From Kineococcus xinjiangensis (GTDB lineage: Bacteria > Actinomycetota > Actinomycetes > Actinomycetales > Kineococcaceae), in contig NZ_PTJD01000001.1 in the NCBI RefSeq assembly GCF_002934625.1, positions 571,041-635,040 of the forward strand: a stretch of 64,000 bases of DNA, in the 5' to 3' direction. The translations under genes and the position numbers were made by a program. How positions within the stretch are numbered: position 1 is the stretch's first letter; each line of letters opens with the position of its first letter. Shown here one piece after another: positions 51,326 to 60,174 of the stretch. The notes beneath the pieces are model-generated. The model was not told where the DNA came from, made no database searches, and worked only from the letters and a program-made list of their open reading frames with translations.

Positions 51326-53944
51326 ATGTCGACGCCCCGCCCCGCCTCCGTCCGCTTCGAGCACCACCAGCTCGGGCGCCCGGGGGTGGGGCGGCTCGGC
51401 GTCGGCGACACCCGGCCACGGCTGTCGTGGCAGGTTCCCGAGGCACCCGCCGGCTACCTCCAGCTCGGCTACCGCGTCGAGGTCGCGTTCGAGCCGCCCG
51501 TCGGGCGACCGCAGACCTCGGTGCACGAGGTCCGCGGGAACGAGCAGCTCCTCGTCCCCTGGCCCGCCCGCGACCTCGCCTCCCGCGAGCGCGTGCGGGT
51601 CCGCGTGCAGGTGGAGGGGCCGGACGGGTGGGGCCCGTGGAGCGAGCCCGCCGTCCTGGAGACCGGCCTGCTGGCGGCCGGGGACTGGAGCGCGCGGTTC
51701 GTCACCGCCCCCTGGCCGGAGCGGGCGGGCACCGACCGGCGTCCGTTCCTGGTGCGCCGGGAGTTCACCCTGCCGGCCGACGCCCGCATCGCCCGCGCCC
51801 GCCTGTACCTGTCGGCGCACGGCCTGGCCGAGGCGGAGGTCAACGGCCGGCGCGCCGGCGACGAGGAGCTCACCCCCGGCTGGACCAGCTACGCGCACCG
51901 CCTGCGCTACGCCACCTTCGACGTCACCGACCTCGTGCGCCCGGGCGCCAACGCGATCGGCGTCTGGCTGGGCGACGGCTGGTGGCGCGGGCGCATCGGC
52001 TTCGAGGGCGGCGTGCACGACGTCTACGGCACCGACCTCGCCGCCCTGGTGCAGCTGGAGGTCGTGACCGCGGACGGGACCCGCCACACCATCGCCGGCG
52101 ACGGCGGGTGGCAGGCCGGCCCCGGCCCCCTCCTCTTCTCCGGGCTCTACGACGGTGAGCGCTTCGACGCCCGCCTCTACGACCCGGCCTGGTCGCTGCC
52201 GGGATTCGCCGCCGCGGGCTGGGAGCCGGCGCGAACCGCGCCCCTCGACGCGGGCGTCCTGGGCGCACCGACCGGTCCCCCCGTGCGCTGCACCGAGGAA
52301 CTGCGCCCCGTCGCGGTGCAGGACAAGGGGAACGGGCGCCACCTGCTCGACTTCGGGCAGAACCACTCCGGGCGGCTGCGCCTGCGCGTCGACGGCCCCG
52401 CCGGCACGGAGATCACGCTGCGGCACGCGGAGGTCCTGCAGGACGGGGAGCTGTGCGCCCGCCCGCTGCGGGAGGCCGCCGCCACCGACGTGCTCGTGCT
52501 GCCCGGCGGACCGGTGGAGTGGGAGCCCCGCTTCACGATCCACGGCTACCGCTACGCGGAGGTCTCCGGCTGGCCGGGCGACCTGGAGGACGGGGCGGTC
52601 GTCTCCCGCGTCCTGCACAGCGACATGGCGCGCACCGGCTGGTTCTCCTGCTCCGACCCCCTCGTGGACCGCCTGCACGAGAACACCGTGTGGAGCCTGC
52701 GCTCCAACTTCGTCGACCTGCCCACCGACTGCCCGCAGCGCGACGAGCGCCTCGGCTGGACCGGGGACCTGCAGGTGTTCGCGCCCACCGCCGCCTTCCT
52801 CTACGACGTCAGCGGTTTCCTGCACTCCTGGCTGGCGGATGTGGCCGCGGAGCAGGCGGAGCACGGCACCGTCCCGTTGTACGTGCCGTGGATCCCCCTC
52901 GGGCTGTGGGGGCGGTTCCCGATGGTTCCCGCTGCCGTCTGGGGGGACGTCGCCGTCCTCACCCCGGACGTGCTGCACTCCCGCACCGGCGACACGGAGG
53001 TGCTGCGGCGGCAGTACGCCAGCGCCCGCGCCTGGGTCGAGCAGGTCGCGACCACCGCGGGGCCGGACCGCATCGCCGACAAGACGTTCCAGCTCGGCGA
53101 CTGGCTGGACCCCGCCGCGCCGCCGGACTCCCCCGCGCAGGCCACCACCGAACCCGGCCTGGTGGCCACCGCCTACTTCGCGCACTCCGCGCGCAGGCTC
53201 TCCGCGGTCGCGGCCCTGCTCGGGGAGGCCTCCGACGCTCGGCGCTACGCGGACCTGGCCCAGGAGGTCGCCGCGGCCTTCGCGGGACGGTTCGTCCGCG
53301 CCGACGGGCGCCTGAGCAGCGACACGCAGACCGCCCACTCCCTGGCGCTGCTCTTCGACCTGCTGCCCGGGGACGACGCCCGCCGGGCCGCCGCGGACCG
53401 GCTCGCCGACCTGGTGCGGCAGGCGGGTGGTCGCATCGCCACCGGTTTCGCCGGCACCCCCGTCGTCACGGACGCCCTCAGCTCGACGGGCCACGTCGCG
53501 GAGGCCTACCGGCTGCTGCAGAGCACCGCCTGCCCCTCCTGGCTCTACCCCGTCACGATGGGGGCGACGACCGTCTGGGAGCGCTGGGACTCGATGCTGC
53601 CCGATGGCAGCGTCAACCCCGGCGACATGACGTCCTTCAACCACTACGCCCTCGGTGCGGTCGCCGACTGGCTGCACCGCGTCGTCGCGGGAATCGCGCC
53701 GGACGCCCCCGGCTACCGCCGGATCCGCTTCGCCCCGCGCCCCGGCGGCACCCTCACCTCGGCCGCCGCCGCGCACCTCACGCCGTACGGGCGGGCGTCC
53801 ATCAGCTGGTCGCTGGACGGCGGGCTGTTGCGGGTCGCCGTGGAGGTCCCACCGGGCGCCACGGGCGTGCTGGACCTGCCGGGCACCGAGCCGCGCGAGG
53901 TCGGGCACGGGCGCCACACCGCAGAGGTCGCCCTCCCCGCCTGA
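51326..53944 (+). CDS. Alpha-L-rhamnosidase, GH78 (first copy)
   Basis: 872 residues, no signal peptide. Beta-sandwich N-terminal domains (ARLYLSAHGLAEAEVNGRRAG), Bac_rhamnosid_N (LDFGQNHSGRLRLRV) and an alpha/alpha barrel with the GH78 active-site block PTDCPQRDERLGWTGDLQVF (catalytic acid region). The late barrel motif TTVWERWDSMLPDGSVNPGDMTSFNHYALGAVADWLHR is present. Removes terminal alpha-L-rhamnose from rhamnosides such as flavonoid rutinosides. Third gene of the GH3-MFS-GH78 operon and convergent with a paralogous copy on the other strand. Confidence 0.94.
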   Translation: MSTPRPASVRFEHHQLGRPGVGRLGVGDTRPRLSWQVPEAPAGYLQLGYRVEVAFEPPVGRPQTSVHEVRGNEQLLVPWPARDLASRERVRVRVQVEGPDGWGPWSEPAVLETGLLAAGDWSARFVTAPWPERAGTDRRPFLVRREFTLPADARIARARLYLSAHGLAEAEVNGRRAGDEELTPGWTSYAHRLRYATFDVTDLVRPGANAIGVWLGDGWWRGRIGFEGGVHDVYGTDLAALVQLEVVTADGTRHTIAGDGGWQAGPGPLLFSGLYDGERFDARLYDPAWSLPGFAAAGWEPARTAPLDAGVLGAPTGPPVRCTEELRPVAVQDKGNGRHLLDFGQNHSGRLRLRVDGPAGTEITLRHAEVLQDGELCARPLREAAATDVLVLPGGPVEWEPRFTIHGYRYAEVSGWPGDLEDGAVVSRVLHSDMARTGWFSCSDPLVDRLHENTVWSLRSNFVDLPTDCPQRDERLGWTGDLQVFAPTAAFLYDVSGFLHSWLADVAAEQAEHGTVPLYVPWIPLGLWGRFPMVPAAVWGDVAVLTPDVLHSRTGDTEVLRRQYASARAWVEQVATTAGPDRIADKTFQLGDWLDPAAPPDSPAQATTEPGLVATAYFAHSARRLSAVAALLGEASDARRYADLAQEVAAAFAGRFVRADGRLSSDTQTAHSLALLFDLLPGDDARRAAADRLADLVRQAGGRIATGFAGTPVVTDALSSTGHVAEAYRLLQSTACPSWLYPVTMGATTVWERWDSMLPDGSVNPGDMTSFNHYALGAVADWLHRVVAGIAPDAPGYRRIRFAPRPGGTLTSAAAAHLTPYGRASISWSLDGGLLRVAVEVPPGATGVLDLPGTEPREVGHGRHTAEVALPA

Positions 53945-53964
53945 GGTCCGGGGCGCCCCCCCCA

Positions 53965-54021
53965 GGCGGGGACGTTGCGCGGACGACTCGCCGGTGTCGC
54001 GCCGCCGAACGTCCCCGCCCC
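53965..54021. repeat. Palindromic intergenic repeat, copy C
   Basis: GCGGGGACGTT...CGACTCGC...GTGTCGCG...AACGTCCCCGC, the same order of blocks as copies A and B with a few changed bases between them. It fills the convergent gap between the two rhamnosidase genes. Confidence 0.85.
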
Positions 54022-54047
54022 GAGCGCGCGGGCAGCGGGTGCGGGGT

Positions 54048-56669
54048 TCAGCCCCGGCCCGGGACCTCCACGTGGCGACGGCCGGCGCCGCTCGCGCAGG
54101 CCGCGGTGAAGCGGTGCGCGCCGGACCCGACGAACTCGGTGCGCCCGTCCGGCAGCACAACCCGGCCCGTGGCGCCGGTGGGGACCTGCACGGTGACGGT
54201 GAAGTGGCCCGCCGCCAGCGTCCAGCTCACCGAGGCCGTGCCGTAGGGGGTCTCGTGCCGGGCGGTGGCGGAGGTGATCCCGTCCCCGGGACGCGGGTGG
54301 AACAGGATGGAGCGGTACCCGGGCGCGTCGGGCGCCAGACCGGCGACGACGCGGTGCAGCCAGTCGGCGACCGCACCGAGGGCGTAGTGGTTGAAGGAGG
54401 TCATGCCCCCCGGGTTCACCGTGCCGTCGGGCAGCAGGCTGTCCCAGCGCTCCCAGATCGTCGTGGCCCCGCTGAGGACGGTGTACAGCCACGACGGGCA
54501 GCCGCGCTCCAGCAGCAGCGCGTACGCCTCCTCGACGTGCCCGGTCTGGGTCAGCGCGTCGCAGATGACCGGCGTGCCCGCGAAGCCGGTCGCGATGCGG
54601 TTGCCGGCGTCGCGGACCAGCTCGGCCAGCCGCGCACCGGCGGCCTGCTGCTCCTCGCCGGAGACGAGGCCGAAGCGGATCGCCAGGGCGTAGGCGGTCT
54701 GCGCGTCGGAGGTCAGCCGCCCGTCCGGGCGCACGTGCTCGGCGAGGAACGCCTCGCGGACCTCCTCAGCCAGCTCCGCGTAGTGCTCCGCGTCGCCGTC
54801 CTCGCCGAGGATGCGCGCCGTCTCCGCCAGGTGCCGCGCCGACCAGGCGAAGTAGGCGGTGGCCACGAGGTGGCGGTCGGTGCGCGCGTCGGCGGGGTCC
54901 TCCGGCGGGGCGGCGGGGTCGAGCCAGTCGCCGAGCTGGAAGCCGGAGTTCCACAACCGCGACGGCCCGGCGAGCCGCTCGACGAGGTCCACCCATCGCC
55001 GGGCGCTGCCGTACTGGGCGGCGAGCAGGCCCAGGTCGCCGGTGCGCTCGAACAGCGTCCACGGCGTGAGGACCACGACGTCGCCCCAGACGGCGCCGGG
55101 GCGGATCGGCGTCCACTCCTCGCCGCCGGGGATGACGGGCACGTACCAGGGCACGGTGCCGTCCTCGAGCTGCTCGGCCTCCACATCGCGCAGCCAGGAC
55201 GACAGCATCCCCGTGACGTCGAAGAGGAACGCCGCGGTGGGCGCGAAGACCTGGATGTCCCCGGTCCAGCCGAGGCGCTCGTCGCGCTGGGGGCAGTCGG
55301 TGGGGATGTCGACGAAGTTGGACCGGGTGCTCCAGACGACGTTCTCGTGCAGGCGCTCCACGAGGGGGTCGGAGCAGCTGAACCAGCCGGTGCGCTCGAG
55401 GTCGGTGTGCAGCACGCGGAAGACGACGTCGCCCGGCTGCAGGGTCTCGCCGGGCCAGCCCTCCACCTGCGCGTAGCGGAAGCCGTGGATGGTGAAGGCG
55501 GGTTCCCACTCCTCGGTCCCGCCGCCGCGCAGGACGTAGGTGTCGCGCGACTCGGCCTCCCGCAACGGCCGGGTGCACAGCTCGCCGTCCTCGAGGACCT
55601 CCGCGTGGGTGAGGGTCACGACCCGGCCGGCCTCGCCGCTGACCCGGATGCGCAGCCGGCCCGCGGCGTTCTGCCCGAAGTCGAGGAGGAAACGGCCCTC
55701 ACCGCGCGGCTCCACCCGCACCGGCTCGAGCTCCTGCGTGCACCGCACCGGCGGGCCGGTGGGCGCGACCAGGCGGGAGGCGTCGACGGGCGCGCTGCGC
55801 ACGGGCGTCCAGGCGGAGTCGTCGAAGCCCGGCTCGGACCAGCCGTGCGGCAGCTCCCGTGCGTCGTAGCGCTCGCCCTCGTAGAGGCCGCTGAACAGGA
55901 TCGGGCCGTGGGCGGCGCGCCAGTGCCCGTCGGTGGCGAGCACCGCCTCGGTGCCGTCGTCGAAGGTGACGTGGAGCTGGGCGATGAGGGCGAGGTCGGT
56001 GCCGTAGAGGTTGCGGTACCCGCCGTCGAAGCCGATCCGCCCGCGGAACCAGCCGTCGGCGAGCCAGGAGCCGATGGCGTTGCCGCCCTCCCGCAGCAGG
56101 TCGGTGACGTCGTGGGTGGAGTAGCGCAGCCGCTGCGGGTAGACCGTCCAGCCGGGGGCCAGCTCGTCGGTGCCGACCCGACGGCCGTTGACCTCGAGGC
56201 GGAAGAGGCCGTGCGCGCTGGCGTAGAGGCGCGCGGAGCGGACGGGGCGGTCGAGGACGAAGCTCCTGCGCAGCAGCGGCGGCCGGCGGTCGGAGTCGGG
56301 GTCCTCGGGCCACGCCGGGCCCACCGCGGCGGCGCGCCAGTCCTCGGGCAGCAGCAGACCCGCCTCCACCGCCGCGGGCTCCGACCACCCGGACGGGTCC
56401 TCCTCCCCCGCGCCCCAGACCCGCACCCGCACCGACGCCCTCTCGCGGGAGCGCAGCGGTGCCCACGGCCACGGCAGGAGCACCGAGTCCGGGGTGGCGG
56501 TGCGCCCGGTCGACTCGGTGGCACCGCCGCGGGTGATCTCGAACTCGTGGGCGGCGGGCAGCCAGCCGGCGGGCGCCGTGGTCCTGAAGGAGATGCGCGG
56601 GCACGGTTCGCCGGTCCCCAGGGGCTCGCGGTGGTGCTCGAACGTCGGGCGTGCGGGAACGGCGCTCAT
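54048..56669 (-). CDS. Alpha-L-rhamnosidase, GH78 (second copy)
   Basis: 873 residues, cytoplasmic. Same domain order as the first copy with LDFGQNAAGRLRIRV, active-site PTDCPQRDERLGWTGDIQVF and TTIWERWDSLLPDGTVNPGGMTSFNHYALGAVADW. The two are clearly paralogues, but their N-terminal ligand-contact stretches differ, so they may differ in substrate. It is the last gene of an ABC sugar-importer operon (SBP-permease-permease-GH78), 75 bp after the permease, so its substrate should be the transported sugar. ATG at 56669 after a GAGGA site. Confidence 0.94.
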   Translation of the reverse strand: MSAVPARPTFEHHREPLGTGEPCPRISFRTTAPAGWLPAAHEFEITRGGATESTGRTATPDSVLLPWPWAPLRSRERASVRVRVWGAGEEDPSGWSEPAAVEAGLLLPEDWRAAAVGPAWPEDPDSDRRPPLLRRSFVLDRPVRSARLYASAHGLFRLEVNGRRVGTDELAPGWTVYPQRLRYSTHDVTDLLREGGNAIGSWLADGWFRGRIGFDGGYRNLYGTDLALIAQLHVTFDDGTEAVLATDGHWRAAHGPILFSGLYEGERYDARELPHGWSEPGFDDSAWTPVRSAPVDASRLVAPTGPPVRCTQELEPVRVEPRGEGRFLLDFGQNAAGRLRIRVSGEAGRVVTLTHAEVLEDGELCTRPLREAESRDTYVLRGGGTEEWEPAFTIHGFRYAQVEGWPGETLQPGDVVFRVLHTDLERTGWFSCSDPLVERLHENVVWSTRSNFVDIPTDCPQRDERLGWTGDIQVFAPTAAFLFDVTGMLSSWLRDVEAEQLEDGTVPWYVPVIPGGEEWTPIRPGAVWGDVVVLTPWTLFERTGDLGLLAAQYGSARRWVDLVERLAGPSRLWNSGFQLGDWLDPAAPPEDPADARTDRHLVATAYFAWSARHLAETARILGEDGDAEHYAELAEEVREAFLAEHVRPDGRLTSDAQTAYALAIRFGLVSGEEQQAAGARLAELVRDAGNRIATGFAGTPVICDALTQTGHVEEAYALLLERGCPSWLYTVLSGATTIWERWDSLLPDGTVNPGGMTSFNHYALGAVADWLHRVVAGLAPDAPGYRSILFHPRPGDGITSATARHETPYGTASVSWTLAAGHFTVTVQVPTGATGRVVLPDGRTEFVGSGAHRFTAACASGAGRRHVEVPGRG

Positions 56670-56744
56670 GCCGGAGGGGTCCTCACGTGTCGGAAGAGGA
56701 CACCGGCGGCGGCCGACCACGGCCGCCGCCGGTGCAGGAGGGGA

Positions 56745-57641
56745 TCAGCCCTTGACCGCGCCGCCGGCGAGGCCGGCCATGATGCGCTTGTTCAGGACGA
56801 GGTAGATGGCCAGCAGCCCGAAGACGTTCATGCAGATCGCGGCGAACAGCGGCCCGTAGTCGGTCGCCCCGAACTGGCCGTTGAAGTTCAGCAGCCCGAC
56901 CTGAACGGTGCGTAGCTCGGTGGAGTTGGTGAAGGTCAGCGCGATCAGCAGGTCGTTCCAGATGAAGAAGAACTGCACCAGTGCGACGGTGAACACGGCG
57001 TTGCGCACCATCGGGAAGCCGATGGACACGAAGGCGCGCAGCACCGTCGCCCCGTCGATCGCGGCGGCCTCGAAGACCTCGCGCGGGATGGCCCGGAAGT
57101 ACGTCGCCATCATGAACACCGTCAGGGGCAGGCCCGTGGCGGTGTACGTGATGATCAGCGGCCACAGCGAGCCGGTGAGCCCGAGCTGGAAGTAGGCGCT
57201 GAACAGCGGCAGCAGGATCATCTGGCCCGGCACCATGATGCCGGCGAGGAAGATCAGCAGGACGGTGCCGCGGCCCTTCCAGACGAGGACCTCCAGCGCG
57301 AAGCCGGCCGCCACCCCCAGGACGATGATCAGTGCCAGGGACGGCGCGACGGCGAGGACGCTGTTGCGCAGGTAGAGCCCGATGTTGCCGGTCGTCCACG
57401 CCTCGGCGTAGTTCCCCCAGGCCAGCGACGAGGGCAGCGACCAGAAGGGCTCCTCGACGAACTCCCGCCGGGTCTTGAACGAGCTGAGCAGCAGCCACAC
57501 CAGCGGGTAGACCTCGATGACGAGGATGACCGCGATGAGGGCCCGGACGGGCAGGCGCCGCAGGAACCCGCGGCTGCGGCGGACGGGTGCGGGCGGCGGG
57601 ACGGGGCGCACGCTGCGCTCCGGCGCGAGGACTGCGGACAT
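56745..57641 (-). CDS. Carbohydrate ABC transporter permease (MalG type)
   Basis: 298 residues, six membrane helices. EAA motif FEAAAIDGATVLRAFVSIGFPMVRN (cytoplasmic ATPase contact loop), typical of CUT1 sugar permeases, and the N-terminal EVYPLVWLLLSSFKTRREF block. Works with the MalF-like subunit two bases upstream. No ATPase gene is in this operon; such importers commonly share a multi-sugar ATPase (MsiK type) encoded elsewhere. Confidence 0.92.
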   Translation of the reverse strand: MSAVLAPERSVRPVPPPAPVRRSRGFLRRLPVRALIAVILVIEVYPLVWLLLSSFKTRREFVEEPFWSLPSSLAWGNYAEAWTTGNIGLYLRNSVLAVAPSLALIIVLGVAAGFALEVLVWKGRGTVLLIFLAGIMVPGQMILLPLFSAYFQLGLTGSLWPLIITYTATGLPLTVFMMATYFRAIPREVFEAAAIDGATVLRAFVSIGFPMVRNAVFTVALVQFFFIWNDLLIALTFTNSTELRTVQVGLLNFNGQFGATDYGPLFAAICMNVFGLLAIYLVLNKRIMAGLAGGAVKG

Positions 57642-57643
57642 GC

Positions 57644-58528
57644 TCAGGCCTCCGTGAGGTCGCGGCGCGAGGAGCGGAAGACGAAGACGGTGACCAGCAG
57701 GCACAGGACGGTCAGCAGCAGCGCGATGGTGCTGCCGTAGCCGTACTCGCCGTAGTTGAACGACGTCTGGTACATGTACAGCGTCAGGGGGGTGGTGGCG
57801 TTGCCCGGGCCGCCGCCGGTGAGCGCGACGATCGTGTCGAACACCTTCAGCGTGCCGTTGATGCTGAAGATGAGCGAGGAGAGCAGCACCGGGAGGGACA
57901 GCGGCAGCACGATGCGCCAGATGAGCGTGAGGCCCGTGGCCCCGTCCAGCCGGCCGGCCTCCAGCAGCTCCTCGGGGATGTCGAGGAGGCCGGTGTAGAG
58001 CAGCACGGCGTAGAAGCCCATCGAGCGCCACAGGTCCATGAGCACGATGACGGCGAAGGACGTGCCGGCGGTGCCGAACCAGTCCACGGCGCCGATGCCG
58101 ACCGCTCCGAGGAGGGAGTTGACCAGCCCCTCCTGGGGCGCGATCTGGAACATCTTCTGGAACAGCAGCGCCACCGCCACCGTGGGCAGGACGACCGGGA
58201 AGAAGACGAGGGTGCGGATGACGCTGGAGCCGTTCTTCAGGACGAAGACGTAGAGCAGCGCGAGCAGGTAGCCCAGCAGGATCTGGCCCACCGTCACCAC
58301 CGCGGCGTACTTCACGGTGAACCAGAGCGCCTGCCGGACGGCCGGGTCGTTCGCCAGCTTCACGAAGTTGTCCGCACCGACGTAGGTGAAGCCGATGATG
58401 GCGTTGCCGCTGAAGAGCGTGTACCCCAGCGACCACAGCACCGGCAGCAGCATGGCGACGGAGTACACGAGGAGGGCGGGGCCGAGCAGGACGGCGATCG
58501 CCTTCCTGTCGCCGAGGATGTCGTTCAT
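57644..58528 (-). CDS. Carbohydrate ABC transporter permease (MalF type)
   Basis: 294 residues, six membrane helices. N-terminal AIAVLLGPALLVYSVAMLLPVLWSLGYTLF and EAA-type loop LLEAGRLDGATGLTLIWRIVLPLSLPVLLS. CUT1 family, so expected to move oligosaccharides or sugar glycosides. Follows the SBP gene after a hairpin-containing 78-bp gap and is two bases ahead of the MalG-like gene. Confidence 0.92.
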   Translation of the reverse strand: MNDILGDRKAIAVLLGPALLVYSVAMLLPVLWSLGYTLFSGNAIIGFTYVGADNFVKLANDPAVRQALWFTVKYAAVVTVGQILLGYLLALLYVFVLKNGSSVIRTLVFFPVVLPTVAVALLFQKMFQIAPQEGLVNSLLGAVGIGAVDWFGTAGTSFAVIVLMDLWRSMGFYAVLLYTGLLDIPEELLEAGRLDGATGLTLIWRIVLPLSLPVLLSSLIFSINGTLKVFDTIVALTGGGPGNATTPLTLYMYQTSFNYGEYGYGSTIALLLTVLCLLVTVFVFRSSRRDLTEA

Positions 58529-58559
58529 GTGCGGTGCGGAACCTTTCGCTCCATGGTGC

Positions 58560-58590
58560 GGGGGCGCCCGCCGTCGCGGCAGGCACCCCC
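58560..58590 (-). promoter_or_regulatory. Hairpin between the sugar SBP and its permeases (attenuator-like)
   Basis: In the minus-strand transcript, 13-bp arms (58560-58572, 58578-58590) pair fully if two G-U pairs are allowed, with a 5-nt loop. On the plus strand the two positions would be mismatches, so it fits the operon's orientation. Confidence 0.6.
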
Positions 58591-58606
58591 TCTCTGTCTC
58601 AGTGCC

Positions 58607-59926
58607 TCACCGGGCGTCGAGGTCGGTCTGCACCAGCTCCATGAACTCCTGCGCGGACAGGGTGCCGCTGACGAGCGGGGCGGCGTTGGTCTGGCTGGTG
58701 TCGGTGGCCTTGGTGGGGAAGTGGGCCTCGAACCACAGGACCGTCTCGTCGGTGGAGGCGATCTTGTCCTGGACCATCTTGGTCAGGTCGTCGACCGGGG
58801 CGTCGCTGTCCGCGACGAAGCCGGAGATCGACTGCTTCTCCTCCAGCAGGGCGGAGCCGTAGTTGTCGGCGATGCAGCCGAGCCAGGCGCCCGCGTTCTC
58901 GTCGTAGGCCTTCTCGGACATGGTCATCGGGAGGCCGACGTTGGAGGGGAGCTGGTCGATGCTGCCCTTGCCGCCCGCGACCGCGGGGAAGGGCATGAAG
59001 CCGACGTTCTCGACACCGATCTGGTTCTGCTCGGGGTCGGTGAAGTTGCCCAGCGCCCAGCTGCCCATGTACATCATGCCGGTCTCGCCGCCGAGGAACT
59101 GCGCCATCGCGGTGTCGTAGTCGATGCTGCCGACACCCTGACCGAACCAGCCCTTCGCGCCCAGGTCCGCGACGGCCTGGGCCGCGGCGACGTACTCGGG
59201 GTCGGTGAGCTTCGCCTCGCCGGCGGCGACCTCGTCCATCGCGTCCGGGCCGAGGGAGCGGAAGAGGTAGCCGCTGATCATGCGGGTGATCGGCCAGCCC
59301 TGCTCGCCGGAGGCCGCGAACGGCTGCACACCGGCGGCCTGGAGCTTCTCGGAGGCGGCGACGAGCTCGTCCCACGTGGTGGGGACCGCGATCCCGTTGT
59401 CCGCGAAGATCTTCTTGTTGTACCAGATGCCCTCGACGTTGTACTCGTACGGCAGGGCGTTGAAGCCGCCGTAGAGGGACTCGATCGTGGCGATCGCGGC
59501 AGGCTGGACCTTGTCGAGCTTGCCGAGGTCGGTCAGCGCCTTCTCGAAGTCGACGACGTGACCGTTCTCGGCGAGCTGCTTCGTCAGGGCCGGGGAGCTG
59601 CCGGCGGCGAACTGCTCCGGCAGGGCGTTCTGGCCGGCGAGGAGCTGGAGCTTCTGGTCGAGCTGCTTCTGGGGAACGGTCTCGATCTTCAGCGGGGCGG
59701 CGTCGTCGGCCGTCTTGCACTCGGCCTGGCTCAGCGTCTCCAGCATCGCGGGCACCGTGGCGTTCTCGGTGTTGACCAGGAAGTCGAAGCTCCCCGCGCC
59801 ACCGGCGGCGCCGCCGCTCGTCTCGCTGTCGCCGCCACCGCACGCGGTCAGCGCGAGTGCGCTGACGCCCAGGGCCGCGACCAGGGGGGCCGTGCGGGAA
59901 CGCCCGCGGCGCACCTGTCCTGCCAT
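58607..59926 (-). CDS. Sugar ABC transporter substrate-binding lipoprotein (SBP_bac_1)
   Basis: About 439 residues. Lipobox signal (AALGVSALALTAC|GGG), then a family 1 SBP fold with AAGSSPALTKQLAENGHVVDFEKAL, GFNALPYEYNVEGIWYNKKIF, GEQGWPITRMISG and MYMGSWALGNF. Binds the sugar or glycoside for the MalF/G-like permeases. ATG preceded by GTG; both follow GAGGAGGAAC. First gene of the operon, with two LacI-type operators upstream. Confidence 0.93.
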   Translation of the reverse strand: MAGQVRRGRSRTAPLVAALGVSALALTACGGGDSETSGGAAGGAGSFDFLVNTENATVPAMLETLSQAECKTADDAAPLKIETVPQKQLDQKLQLLAGQNALPEQFAAGSSPALTKQLAENGHVVDFEKALTDLGKLDKVQPAAIATIESLYGGFNALPYEYNVEGIWYNKKIFADNGIAVPTTWDELVAASEKLQAAGVQPFAASGEQGWPITRMISGYLFRSLGPDAMDEVAAGEAKLTDPEYVAAAQAVADLGAKGWFGQGVGSIDYDTAMAQFLGGETGMMYMGSWALGNFTDPEQNQIGVENVGFMPFPAVAGGKGSIDQLPSNVGLPMTMSEKAYDENAGAWLGCIADNYGSALLEEKQSISGFVADSDAPVDDLTKMVQDKIASTDETVLWFEAHFPTKATDTSQTNAAPLVSGTLSAQEFMELVQTDLDAR

Positions 59927-59955
59927 CACAGTTCCTCCTCGAAGTGTGGAGCGCC

Positions 59956-59969
59956 TTGAAACGCTTCAA
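59956..59969. promoter_or_regulatory. LacI-family operator 1
   Basis: TTGAAACGCTTCAA, a perfect LacI/CcpA-type palindrome with central CG, 30 bp upstream of the SBP start. Matches operator 2 in 13 of 14 bases. Confidence 0.85.
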
Positions 59970-60021
59970 CCGAAGGTAGGCAGGCGTTGCCCGCACTGTC
60001 AACGCGCTTCGCTCCGATCGA

Positions 60022-60035
60022 TTGAAACGCTTCAT
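60022..60035. promoter_or_regulatory. LacI-family operator 2
   Basis: TTGAAACGCTTCAT, 66 bp from operator 1 centre to centre. With operator 1 it lies between the sugar operon and the divergent LacI gene, so looping or autoregulation is possible. Confidence 0.85.
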
Positions 60036-60174
60036 AACGATCCGGTGACGTGCCTCGCGCTCCCTCGGACGCGGGCACCGCCGACATGGACGCGGGCAGG
60101 ACGTGGGAACCGGCGTGGCAGGATGAGCGGCAGCGGCGTCGAGATCGCGACGCCACGACCGTCTGCGGGGAGCT

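Noticed and set aside
49799-54160. A long minus-strand open frame over the MFS and rhamnosidase genes
   Set aside because: Antisense to two genes with clear families; no motifs, skewed composition.
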